Shown: positions 13,721-25,285 of the stretch, piece after piece
How the letters are laid out: each line of letters starts with the position of its first letter
How positions within the stretch are numbered: the first letter of the stretch is position 1
Assembly: GCA_013399695.1 (NCBI GenBank)
Contig: VXAU01000197.1
Coordinates: forward strand, 1,528,612 to 1,592,611
Source of the DNA: Formicarius rufipectus
Taxonomy: Eukaryota; Chordata; Aves; Passeriformes; Formicariidae
Reading direction: 5' to 3'
Length of the DNA: 64,000 nucleotides
Notes under the pieces: generated by a model
The model's input: only the letters and a program-made list of their open reading frames with translations
Told to the model about the DNA's origin: nothing
Database searches by the model: none
Position numbers and translations under genes: made by a program

Positions 13721-16700
13721 TCCCCTCTCTTAAGGGATGTTTTGGAGAACCAAAAGGACTGGAGTGTTATTAGCAAGTAAAGGACTAGTATCTGCTGGGA
13801 GTTGTCTTTATTTATTTAAAAGAGCATCTTATAAAGTGAGGCTGTTACAGCAGCCTGTTCGTGCAGGTGGTAAAGGGAAGGGCTGCCGACTCCAGCATTG
13901 GTAAGGGCTCTGTAACCCCCACAAAGCTGCTGTGTATAGAAACAAGGCATTTAAAATAAGGCAAACATTTTCTGTACATTGATGATGCAAAGGAAAAAAC
14001 CATACTGACTAAATACAGCCAGCTGGTATCCATGCTGTACTTTACATAATAGCAACTCCAGAGAAGTCTTTCCTGTCCACCTGTTAACCCAAAGTTAGTC
14101 CTGGAGATGCTGGTGAGAACAGCAGAGCTCACCCACAGCCATGCAGCAGATCTGGTGAGCACTTGGATGGGAGTGTGGCTGTGCCAGGCTGAGACCTGTT
14201 CCAGGCTGCCATGGGCTCTCCCACCCAACACCGGGCTCAGCAGTCCCTGACCCTGATCACTGTGACAGTTCTGAGGGGTATCACCTTCCACACCATCCTG
14301 CACTGAAGGGGCTGGCCAGGAAACTGATAGTGGACTTGGACTTTATGGAAGCAACCTTTCAGGTTATTGACATAAATTGAGTTCTCTTTGATGTTTACTT
14401 GGTGGTAATAAGAGGAAGAGGTTGGATCTGCCCCACATGTAGTGTTCACCTCACAAAACCACAGCTGGCCTTTGCTGGAAATCTCTGGAGACAGAGGTAA
14501 GATTAGTGAGGTCTGGGAAGATTCTATCACATTTAATTTTTTTACTCTTTCAAAATCAGGTGGAAAAACTCCTTCCACTGGAAACTACCAAAGTCATATG
14601 TGTTGGCAGTTCTTGTTTCCAATGAATTGCCAAAGGGTAGAAAATACAAATCAAGATTTGCCCATTGGTCGTTCTCCCTCTCTTCCCAACAAATCAGAAA
14701 ATGGGCTTCAAACTCATCAGATGAAAACCTAATTAAATAAATACAGTATGCACTCCTTTTATTTGCTTGCTGATTTTGCAGCGGGGTGACTCCTACTGTC
14801 AAGTCTCCTTGGTGACTGTACGGGTTAATTTATCTTTTGTACTCCTTATCTCATTGCAGAATTCCAGGGGCTGTGCCTTTAAGGAAACATTTTGCAGCAA
14901 AATTATAAGATTCAGTGACACTACAGTAGTCCCTCTTCAGCCTCCTCCCACACCAAATAAAATTCAGCGACTCGACTGTCACCCTGCCGCTCCCCTCCCC
15001 GCTCTGCTGTGAGTGACAGGCATGCTGTGCTCACACTATCCTGGGGAACAGCCAAAGTATTCATGGAGCTCATTGCTAGACAGGCTGTGATAAGGCTGTT
15101 TTCATGGCTACACATCCCACAGACAGGCATAAAGAGAAACAAGAAGGCGGCAGTGGAGAGTAAAGTCCTCTCAACACCTTTAGGAGGTGCCTTGTGCTGG
15201 AGGGTGAGAGAAGCTTTTTCATGGGCAGGAGCTGTGTTATGAATGTATGTATTTCGAGGTGGAGAAGGGAAGGAATAAACCAGTTTCCTGGAAGTGAAAA
15301 AAAATTGGCTGTCTTTGCAAGTCTGAGGCCAGCTGGGAAGACAGAGGCGTGATTCAACTTTTTGTTTAAAGAAAACCCACTCCAATTGGCAGAAATATCC
15401 ACAAAAACCCACAACCAGCCCCAGCCCCAAACCCCTAAGTCCTGTACTAGGAGAAGGAAAAAACACAACTTTCTCTAAACACAGAAAAGCCAATGTGAAT
15501 AAAAAGTGCCCTTCATGTATCATAAATTATTACTTTAGGAAGAAACCAGTCACTTTTTCTTTGAATAGTAATATACAAATATTCCCACTGGCAGAACAAA
15601 AAAAAACAAAGGAGGCAGACTGCAAGTAGATCACTGCATCTTTGGATTTTGTTACCACTATGTGCTTATTTATCCTCTTTTCACAATATAAAGACTTCCT
15701 GATTGTATTATATTTATAGCAAATATAAGACAACCTCCCCAGGCTTTCTCATACAATTATTTTCTGCTTTTTACAATAAACTCTGTGAAAAGAAAGAGTT
15801 CACTTTTTATCTTCCCTATTTACATATGTGTTCCAGACAAAGATAACTTCTAGAAGAAATCAGCTAGTAGCAAGAAATGCTAGAGCACTTAGTATAAGGT
15901 GAGGGAAATAGGTACATGCAGGCTTGGACATAACCACAAGAGTATTCATCCATTTGGGCTCTGATTTTAGTGCAGATAATTAGCTAATGAAAGTTTGGTC
16001 AGCATTAAAACAAACCAAATGGTATTTGCAAGGAGGTCTGCTAACTCTGCTCTGTTTCTGTTGCACTGTTGTCCCAAAATATAATGAGAAGGGACATGCT
16101 ACTGGAAATGCTAATTCAAATAAAAAGAAACCTTAGCCACAGACACTCGAGTTGAACAGGCGCTCTTTTTAATGTTCCTGCCATATTCAAAACTGCACAA
16201 AAAAATCAAAGTTAATCGGTTGAAGCCCCACTCACATTCTGCAGGAGTCGAGTTAACACCTTTGCCTTGGCCAAGCAAGAAAGATTTTAGTTTTGCTGTT
16301 GGTGACAGCAATCTAACTTGTACACAGCTCGACAGCAAATATGCACACTTATCTCTTTGCATACTCATCTTTTTAACTGGCTCACTGCTCTGTTTCAAGC
16401 ATTTCCTTCAAATAACCTTGAACCTACAGCACACATGCAGTCTGTATGCACAGATACAAATGCACGTGCAAGTTCAGTGTTATCATTACAAAAATATTTC
16501 AGTAGAGTCACGCTTCAGTTAAGCATCAAAGCTCCATAGTTTGTAATTTTACTTCATTACTTGGGGTAATTTCTGAGAAATACTTCAGTATTTTTAACAG
16601 TGCATATACTAGAGCCCATACACACCTCTGCTGGCCGCTGGCTTCCATAAATCTTTCAAAACCAATATTTATACTCCCACGAAGGAGTGCTGCCTGCTTA

Positions 16701-18422
16701 TTTTCCATCTCCGCAAAAGTGGCCAGATCAATAGCTCTGTGTATGTTACTTGGAAACATGTCACAGCAGCCTCTAAACCTCTTTTTCCTTTGTCTGAAAT
16801 AAATTTCAGTAATATGCAAATATTAAGAAAAAGGAAGCTTTAAGTTTCCTCTTAGGATCCTTTGTGAATCCTTCAGTATCCAGACACCGTGAGGACGGAA
16901 AATTAAAACCCTGCCAGCAGTTTACTGTGTCCCCTGAGCACCAGCTGTGCTGTGATCCTAACACTTCGCTCCAAGCTATGAAATTCCCGAATTTGCATAT
17001 TCTTCACTTCGGGATCGTTTCGGCAAGAAGGTAAAACACTGCGGAGCTGCCTGCCTGCGAAAACAACCCTCTCCTCCGACAACCTTCCTCCTTCTGACGA
17101 TGACAAAAGAGGAGCAGGAGGATTTCCACTGCTCCTCTATGCCAGTGGAAAGATAACACCACTCGCTCTCTTGCTTTAGATGTTGCTGCACACCCAGTTT
17201 TTTAGTTAATATGCAGGATCAGGAAGATTAAACTTGTGTTATGGACTCTTACTTTGAGAAAGTGCAAAGAGATGTGCTATTCATTGCAGCTTTTTGTGAG
17301 AGATTCCCTCCCCCCCACCTTTTTTTTTTTTTCTTTCCTGCACAGCTTGAACCCTGAAGCTTTTATTAAAAAAATAAAAAAGGCAAAACCCCCCCAAACC
17401 AAGCAGTGTACAAAAGTGGGGGGAGTAGAGAAGGTTTAACAAGCTCCAAGTCATAGATTATAAGCCGCTGCTAAAAATTTATGGCTGTTTGGATCTTTGC
17501 CACACTGAACAGATTGGCAAGCTGATCAGAATCGCAGCAGGCTGCCTAATGAGTCCCACACAATTTTTCACCCCATATTTTTCCAATAAAAAAGCAGTTA
17601 AATACCAACCGCAGCCACAGCAGAGCCTGCCATCTGGCTGCTTTTTTCTCCAGCCATCATTAAAATGGTTCTTGGCAGTTTACACCTCGCTTTTTTTCTG
17701 TACAGATGTGGAACGAATTTTCTGACAACCCTTGGATGAAACAGGGGGCTTTATTGAGCTTTACAGATTAACTGCCTAACTTCTGGTCCTAATTTTAAGT
17801 GTCTTAGCACACCGGAGGCATCATTTTAAGTAAGCTAATTGTACATATCTGAGCCCACCAGCAACATTTGGTTAAGTTAAAGTGAGATTCAAAATCAATG
17901 TTTCGAGGAGCTGTGCAACCCACGCCACCACGGTCACCAACATCCGGCCCATGCTGTGAGTTCATAGGCATTAAAAATAATAACTTTAAAGCACAGTGCT
18001 TGAAAGTGTCTACAGAGGAAACCAAAGAATTATGGTTTAAACCCACTTCTTGCAGCCAAATGAGCATGGGCAGCTTTAGCTCTTGCTCTTTGCTTTGCAG
18101 CAGTTTGGTCAGTCGGAGCGACGCAGCCCCATGTTTGTGGTTACTCCAGTGACCCAGCACAGCCGAAGGAAGCTGCAGCCCTGAGAATCTGGGTAGATGT
18201 GTCTGAGCTGCTTGAAAGCAGCTAAGTTTGTCTCTCTGTCACTGGAAGGTGATAGGGAGCAGAGGGAGAAGAAAACTGACTTTGGGGCACAGTATTGACT
18301 CACAGAATATCTGGTTTTTACAGTCAATATTTGAAAACAGAAATGCAAAGGTCTTTTAGAAACATCAAAAATATAGACAAGAAGCACACTGAAAAACTGC
18401 TTATGGGTGAAACAGAAGCAGG

Positions 18423-18539
18423 ACAGGCTGGAGATGGATACAACTGGCTGAATGTCTATGGACAGTTTTGATTAACGTGGTCTGCCAGCCAGGCAGTCTG
18501 GGGGATGGGAGCAGGAGGGCAGCCAGCTGAAGTGCAGTT
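18423..18539 (+). repeat. Local duplication, copy A
   Basis: This segment begins ACAGGCTGGAGATGGATACA and recurs in diverged form about 711 bases downstream (19134-19266). The first 50 or so bases agree well, the middle has an indel in copy B, and the ends align again around GGCAGT and GGGAGCAG. It may be an old tandem duplication of about 0.7 kb or two copies of an unrecognised dispersed element. Confidence 0.6.
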
Positions 18540-18850
18540 AAGATGCTTTGAAAACAGTGTTTCAGTCTTCTCTTAATGACTTGTCAAGACCACAAAAGAA
18601 GCAGTGGAAGTGCAGGGCTTGGAGCCCAGGTCCTCTGAGGGCAAAGCTGGAGGGCTGTCAGACCCCTCTTTCTCCCGAAAAGATGACAAACAGCAGCAGA
18701 ACATCAAGGAGGCTTTTTATCATTTCGGTTTCCTTCGCATACCTAACACAGATTATTACTTATGCCAATCATCTTATAATGACCAGTGGATTTAAAAAAT
18801 GAATAATTTATAGGAATGTTGATAACATTTATTTGTTTTCAGCAAGGACT

Positions 18851-18924
18851 TCATAGAATCATAGAAATGTACTACAGAAAGGGACTCTCAAAAGGTCATT
18901 CCAGACCCACTGCTCTGAAAAAGA
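18851..18924 (-). mobile_element. CR1 LINE 3'-end fragment, reverse orientation
   Basis: The segment opens with TCATAGAATCATAGAA, the reverse complement of the tandem octamer that ends CR1 retrotransposons. It continues with a worn version of the adjoining CR1 tail (GGGACTCTCAAAAGGTCATT, then CCAGACCCACTGCTCTG). Only the last 70 or so bases survive, as is usual for 5'-truncated CR1 copies. This is the clearest lineage marker in the window, since CR1 is the dominant LINE of birds and other sauropsids. It lies between the two arms of a diverged local duplication. Confidence 0.8.
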
Positions 18925-19133
18925 TTATGTGCATAATAATTGAAATGACCCTATAACTGTACTCCAGAAACAACATTTTCATTAAGAAATATATTGCCCT
19001 TGTAATCCTACTGGTTGGGTAGATAACCTCTGAGCACAAACGGACTCAACCACAGCTATCCAGGCCTGGAAACAGACAGGAACAGTGGCCCTGGGACAGC
19101 ACGAGTGGGCATTTATTCAGAAACCTACCAAGC

Positions 19134-19266
19134 ACAGGCTGGAGATGAATACAACTGGCTGACTGTGTAAATGATAGCTTTAATTAATTTATGCTTCTAT
19201 GACTGTCCAAAAAGAGTGGCAGTTTTGAGGACGGGAGCAGCAGAGCAGTCAGGTACAGCTGTGAGT
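19134..19266 (+). repeat. Local duplication, copy B
   Basis: Partner of 18423-18539, beginning ACAGGCTGGAGATGAATACA. It is slightly longer because of an insertion between the two matching blocks. The CR1 fragment at 18851 lies between the copies. Confidence 0.6.
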
Positions 19267-20258
19267 TGCTGTGTTGGAGATAAAGGGTTCTACATTTATG
19301 CTCTGCTGTTGAAGTCATCTTTGGCCCCCAAACTGTGATGTGTCCTATCCCCATTACTGGAAATGGCTGTGCAAATTGCTGACAAAAAAGAGGGAAAAAA
19401 TTACCTCCATCTCTTTAGTGGGTGCTGAAAGCTCCAATTTATCTCCTACAGATCGACCTAAAACACCAGTTCACCCTAAAAGCACTGATGTACTGTCAAT
19501 GCACAACCCTGCAGCTCACTGCAAACCTCATGGCAGTAATAAAAAGAATTGACTTGAGCATCAGTAGTCAGGTCAGACAGTTCTGGGGTTCCAAACTCTA
19601 TAATTTGGGCCTGGTGTGCAGGGTAGGGGAAAGGACCTTGTTTTATAGCGAAGTAAATTAAAGACCAACCAAATCTGCCAGAGTAACTTTTTGTACTATT
19701 ACACTTCTGTTAAATTTTGCTTCTAAGAACTGTTACTGTATGAAGAGCTATTCACGTACACACAGTGCCTTGACATTTGCACTTTTTTATATAAACATTT
19801 TTACAATATTCCATTACCACAGAACGCACCAGCTAATAGCCAAATCCCTAAAGCTGCTAACAATCAAGTCTGGCTCAGAGTTGCCTCTGAATAACTTCCA
19901 TTTCTTCAATGCTTTTGCACAGCAGGATTGCTAATAAACAACCGGGCAGTAAAACTACAAGTCAGCCAGTACTGCCTCTGCCTTCTCCAGTTCAGGGAAT
20001 TGCTCTAATACAATGTGGAAATATATCCTGTGACCAAGCAGCCTCTGGGAATTCTTACATTTCAGGTTGGGTTGTCTTCGTTTGGGTTATTTTGGGATAT
20101 CCACAAAAATGAGTCCCAATTCCCTTTCCCTTGCTCTCTACCCCCCACAGTCATACACTCCACCAAGCAAAACATTCTAGCCACTTAAAATGTGGTCAGG
20201 GAATAAACTATTTCAAGAAAAAAACCCAAGTCTCATCTTAAATGGTTTCCATCCAATC

Positions 20259-20295
20259 AAATGATTTAGCCCTGAGGCTAAAATGATTTAGCCCT
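20259..20295. repeat. Short tandem direct repeat
   Basis: AAATGATTTAGCCCT occurs at 20259-20273 and again at 20281-20295, a 22-base period. It looks like a small local duplication; no function is suggested. Confidence 0.8.
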
Positions 20296-21316
20296 TACAC
20301 AAGTCTCACACAATAGTGTTTGCATAACTTACTTGAGCACTCTCTGTCTGCCCCATGGAGAGTTGCCAGCCCACAGGGAAGACACAAAGGTAAGCAGGCA
20401 TTTGATCCAAGGCTAGTTTTCATTTTATTTAGGACCCATCTAAATTTAAAGTTCAGTAGGTTACCTGCAAATGGCAAACTGTCCTTTGTTTCTTAGATCC
20501 ACCAACACCCAAGGCCTCAGTGCTGCCCTGAGCTGCATTTCTAGCACTGGGGCCAATGAAGAGCTTCCAAACGAAGTACAGGGCAAGGTGCTGAGCAGCA
20601 GGTGTATCTTCAAGCAGAAACCGTGTACACAGCAGCCCTGGTCAGCCAAATCACTGTGGAGCATTCTAAAATTCACATTTCAGGCTTTCACGCTTGTTTC
20701 AGCCTTGCAGTGTGTTTTATTTTTATTGCTTATTACTGCTAAGTCAGTGTAACCAACATGCTGCCTTTACAGATAATGTTCTTATGGTGAGTCTCAAAAC
20801 TAGTTTTAAGGTCGTTAGTGATCCTTTCCTCCTCACTACTTTTAAGGGTTTATGGGTTAGATTTGAGATTTCAGCTGTAGGCAGAAATGTGGTGCAAACT
20901 GATCCTAGAATTTTTGCCCTTGATCCTATTAAAAATAAATTCCTTTTATTGCAATGGTAAAAGAAAATCCACAGCAAAATGGGTAGGAAATGGATTAGGG
21001 GCATTTTCAAGTCATCCATTTCCACTCAAAAAAATAATCAATTTAAATGTTTTTTCTTCTTAAGAAAGAAAATGCTCTTATCATAAAAAAAAAATCTAAA
21101 TACTTCAAATTCATGGAACACATTTAAAAAACCAAAACAAAACAACCCACACCAAAACTCAGTAAATAAGCAGAGGGGCTCTGGAGTTCCAAACAGAAGA
21201 GCTGGACTCAGAATCTTACAGCCAGCCATTTGGATGTCTTGGGGTTATATAGTTTGAATTTCACATTTATAGGCATCAGCAGGAGTTTTGCCAGTGACTT
21301 AGCTGACTTTTATGCT

Positions 21317-21405
21317 ATAAAGCCAGAATGATCCATTTTGATTAACTGCTCTGACCTCCTGCATAACACAGGCTTACAGCACAGGGCCAAGATTTCATCC
21401 CAAAT
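21317..21405 (-). mobile_element. Old CR1-like LINE tail remnant
   Basis: The order of blocks GCCAGAATGATCCATTTTGA, then CTGACCTCCTGCATAACACA, then a diverged TTTCATCCCA follows the tail of an old amniote CR1 subfamily recalled from turtle and bird repeats. The terminal octamers are lost. Divergence is high and the identification rests on memory of the consensus. Confidence 0.5.
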
Positions 21406-23299
21406 CTGGATAGAAGAGAGATGCACAACATATGAGTCAGCAGGACAAGCACAACAATTTTAATTTTAAAATGCCAGATCGTGCTGGCAGGGGAAAACAG
21501 GGCGGATGATGGACAGTTCTGGATACTGAGAGGTTTCTTGAATTATTGGGAGATACTTGGCTGTGTCAAGCAAGCTGACTGAGCTAGCTTTCATCTCTTG
21601 TTTTTAATTATCTCTACTCTTTTATAATTTCCTTGTTGTGCTAAAAGTTGTCCTGGTGCAAGACTCCTCCCCAGATCTAATCTTTTAGCTTGAGGCAACT
21701 GGGGCAGGGTTATTTTGACATGCAAACGAAGAGGACATATGTTGCATGCAAATGAGAGGGCCACAGCTCAGAGCAGACAGATTTTTTTCCCCACCTGCCC
21801 CAGGCACTTCTGTTGTTGCTTAACAGGATTTCCTGGGGATCTAGATCAACACTTTCACATCAGGGTCTCTAAAGTCTGGCTCCCTCCACCCCTCCTCCCG
21901 ACACTTCTCCAGGGCAGGCTGGGGAGCAGGTCAGGCTCCCTCGGGTGCTGTGCAGGGACTGCCTTGGGAGGGGAGCAGGGGGGTGCTGCTGGCTGCAAAG
22001 GCTCAGGAATAAGTTCACCTTGAGCCAGGTTGACTTCAGAGACCTGACTGGGGAAAAGCTGGCCCCAGGCCACCAGCCCAGCCAGCCTCGCTAGCTATTT
22101 GTTGTTCTCAGGTACTAACATTGGAAAATTGGCTACTGTGTTACTGGCAGTAACTTCTTAATGTTATTTAATACATGTTATTGTATTCACATTGTAAAGG
22201 GCCCACACCCTGTTCTGATTCAAGACCTAGATACAGAGTCATTATGGTGCTATAAACACCACTTTTAAAAGCCGGACTTTGTATTGACACAGTTTCCAGT
22301 TTGTGCAGAACAGACTCTCAAAATCACTCTCAAACACTGTGATGACATTTTACACCGGGCTCATGTATCCCCAGGATGGCATTAATTGAAACACCACCAT
22401 GAAGCATATGAAACAGCAAGAACTGTGCAAAATAATCCTGCTTCAGAGATAAGAAATCAAGGCAATTTGGAGAGGAGGTCACATTCTGTGCTTGATCCCT
22501 CCTTTTTGCCGCCAAGATTGTAACAGACATCCAGGAGTGAATGTCACCAGGGGAAACGTTTGAGAACTTGACTTTTGCTACTAAGAAAGGCATACAAAAT
22601 ACTCGAAAATTTCAAAACAGCAAAAAGGTAGGCTACCCACTCCCAGACAAAAGTACTCAAAACATGAATACTTTAAAAAAAAAGAAGAAAATGAAAAAAT
22701 AGAAAGATAGTCTCAGAACACTTGGCACAAATCACACCATTCATTGCAAGGAATCACTTCTGGCCAAGCTATCCCCATGGGCTTAGAGGGCTGTCAGCAA
22801 ACAGCACAACCAGAATGAACTTGCAGGTCCCTCCCTTTGGTGGGTCTGCTCCAGCCGGGATGGGACTGCTGACTGTCAGGGATGGGGGCTGGCTTTTTCA
22901 GGATTAACTAATTATATCAAAATACTTGTCCCCCGCCCTCAATAAGGCAGACTTGGAACAGAAGCAGAGGAAGAAAGCCTTACAGATGGCGCTGCCACTC
23001 GGCAGCTTACAACAAGGCTTGGGTGCCCTCCTGACCTTTGCTGCCTCTCCCCAGAGAGCAGCCCCACAGGCACAGGCAAGAGCAAGTCAGATGGGGTCAA
23101 CAGATGGCTGAGAATATGGTGCACATTAACACACATTCTTCATGAGCTTGTCTCTGGCACAGGAATAAGCAGGAGAGGGATTTGGCCCCAGTGCATTCAG
23201 CAAAGCCATGGTCAATACTGCACTGAAACCTCCACTGGCATCCACAAGGTAGACAAGCGCTTGCTGCCAGAGTTAAATATTTCATTCTTAATGCACTGT

Positions 23300-23640
23300 G
23301 GCGTTGCTTTTGTGGTTTTGAGAAAGGCACATTAAATTCTCTTAAAATGTGTTAGGAAAACCCCTGATGCATGATTTCTGCACAAATGGATGCTGTGGTG
23401 TTGCGCACGTCAAACTGTGCGTATGGGTAATTTGAAAATCGTATAATTTGCCTTGACGCCTCTCTAAAAAGACATCATTGTCCCTCCAATTTTGATTCCT
23501 TGTAAATAATCAATCAATCAATTAGCTAATCTGCTCAAATGCTCCCCCCACCCTTTATGTTTTCAATTAAAAGTGTGAAAGGCAAGTGCAGACAGATTTA
23601 CATGACATTCCAGAGGCAAGCAGCAATGGGTATTTTTTCA
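23300..23640. promoter_or_regulatory. Candidate conserved regulatory block
   Basis: The block contains a run of ATCA units, AATCAATCAATCAATTAG (23508-23525), whose reverse strand reads as overlapping TGATTGAT sites typical of PBX-HOX binding. It also has several other TAAT cores and isolated CpGs (23402-23461) that have survived in AT-rich DNA. I infer constraint from this texture; no alignment was available. Confidence 0.3.
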
Positions 23641-25164
23641 CTGATCTTATCAGATGCCCTTTAAGTACACTTGGGGTTTCTTGTGATCTTGACTGCTAAG
23701 CAATTCTGATCATTTTTTTCCTGAAGGAAGACATGTCTTTATGGGGTTGTCATTTGGGAAATTCCTCATATTGAATATCCAGCAAATTACTTAGGAAGGT
23801 GTTTTCCTTTTAAAAGCCTACCTGTGTTTTCTTGAAATCCTTAGAATGTGCAAACTGATCCTTTTTGGACTATTACGATTTAGCAGGACCTGATTCAACT
23901 TTTGTAGAGATAGCAAAAGGCATACATCTTACACAGGGTCTAAATCCTGGCCAAATTTCACATCCTTGCTTCAAAGTATGGAAGTTCGCAAATTTCTTAG
24001 GAGACTACTTGCAAGTGCTTAGACCAAACCAATTTATTTCCCCCACCTTATTTTTTGAGGGAGCCAAATCTTTTTACTTGAACTTTCAAAGAAAAGGAAA
24101 TCAGCTGCAGGCAGACAGACGACATGGAAAATTTCAGCTCCAACAGCTAAAGTTTGGCAAAGCTACAGGCAATTGTCAACAGCCCAGTAAGGGGAAGTGC
24201 CAGACAATCCCCACATCGGGCCGGGCTCCCAGCTCCACCTGCAGCCTGGCCAGAAAGGCATGGACATTGTGTCAGGTCCGTGCCCTCTCCCAGGCAGCTA
24301 TTTTTAAGGAGTCAGGAGAAGTGATTGATGGTGTGTATTGTGAGTGGATTGCTAATAACGTGGAGGCTGAAGTGTAAGAAGGCACAGCCTTACAAATGGG
24401 GAGCTTTATAGCAGGGGAAGACGGATCAGCCACAGCTACTCCGTAACACTTGAAAGACTCGCCCATTATTCATACAAATTTGGAATCTGCTTTAGACATT
24501 TCAGGTGACACTTGTAGCAATACAATTTTTACATATAATGTTAAATTATGTCTTCAATTAAAAGGAATTGGAAATTCCTCAAACTGCAAAATAACAAGTC
24601 AGGGTCTTGCCAAGATAAAAATCAAACAAAGAAAATGAATTAGAACAACACAGAACTGAGCAGCAACTAGAAAGGCACAACATTTTCCCCCAGGCCAAAG
24701 ATTTACTCATGTGTATCATATAAAATACTCTTTCAGGAACTAGCCAAAGATTTTTATTTTTTTTTAAACTGAACACAATCAAGTTTATTAATGCATTTTA
24801 CCCTTTTGTAAGTGGCAGGGATGTATTGGTTAGCATAAAGCATTAGTAAGCAAACTTATCTCTGTTTTTCAGATGAGAGATGACATTGCCCCCTGGACTA
24901 ATGATGGCAAAGCAGGTAAGGCATTCACATCCCTGTGGAGTTATTAGTTCTTGGGAGCACTGAGGCAATGCCACACTCACTTCTGCTGCATAACTACCTT
25001 AATATCTTTTCTGTGACACAATCATTGCACTGGAGTAGAAGGAGTGCCACTACTATTTTCAGAGCAACAGCCAGCCACCTCAGTTATTTCAAGTGATTAT
25101 CCTGTTACAGGGGGGTCTGTAAGAATTTTGCTGTCAATTTTAATGCACCAGGATCTCACCTTTG

Positions 25165-25285
25165 GTATCAATTTCCCCTAATAAAACAGGGATGATCACA
25201 TTTGCAGATCTGTTAGAGTGGGACAAGGACAAGTTAATGTGCATTCCATATTCTGAATGTGTAGCATAGTAAGTGCATGAATTAT
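25165..25285 (+). mobile_element. Probable MIR-type SINE remnant
   Basis: AATTTCCCCTAATAAAACAG followed by GGATGATCACA, then CAAGTTAATGTGCAT and TAGCATAGTAAGTGCA match the order of the MIR 3' half (the TTTCCCCATCTG, AAAATGGGGATAAT and CATAGTAAGTGC blocks). The copy is diverged and has small gaps. A chance resemblance is possible. Confidence 0.42.

Larger units (their letters stand above)
9310..18420. other. Non-coding stretch, no supported gene
   Basis: Open frames here (up to 200 codons on the minus strand at 14921-15523) are GC-rich chance runs without supporting splice structure. The stretch includes poly-A at 13384, poly-T at 17322, a CpG-containing block at 13600-13720 that looks like constrained non-coding DNA, and AT-rich filler. 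Confidence 0.4.
19270..24865. other. Non-coding stretch with one old CR1-like remnant
   Basis: No supported exon. It contains the CR1-like tail at 21317-21405, a 15-base direct repeat at 20259-20295 and a candidate regulatory block at 23300-23640. The 170-codon open frame at 23865-24377 on the plus strand has no splice sites at sensible positions, no domain I recognise and ordinary local composition, so it is not called as a gene. Confidence 0.4.

Noticed and set aside
14921..15523. 200-codon minus-strand open frame, the longest in the window
   Set aside because: It has no paired splice sites, no recognisable domain, and low-complexity hydrophobic and Ser/Leu runs. It looks like a chance frame in pyrimidine-skewed DNA.
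23865..24377. 170-codon plus-strand open frame
   Set aside because: It starts at a CTG-like codon rather than a good ATG context, has no domain and no splice signals, and sits in ordinary AT-rich sequence.
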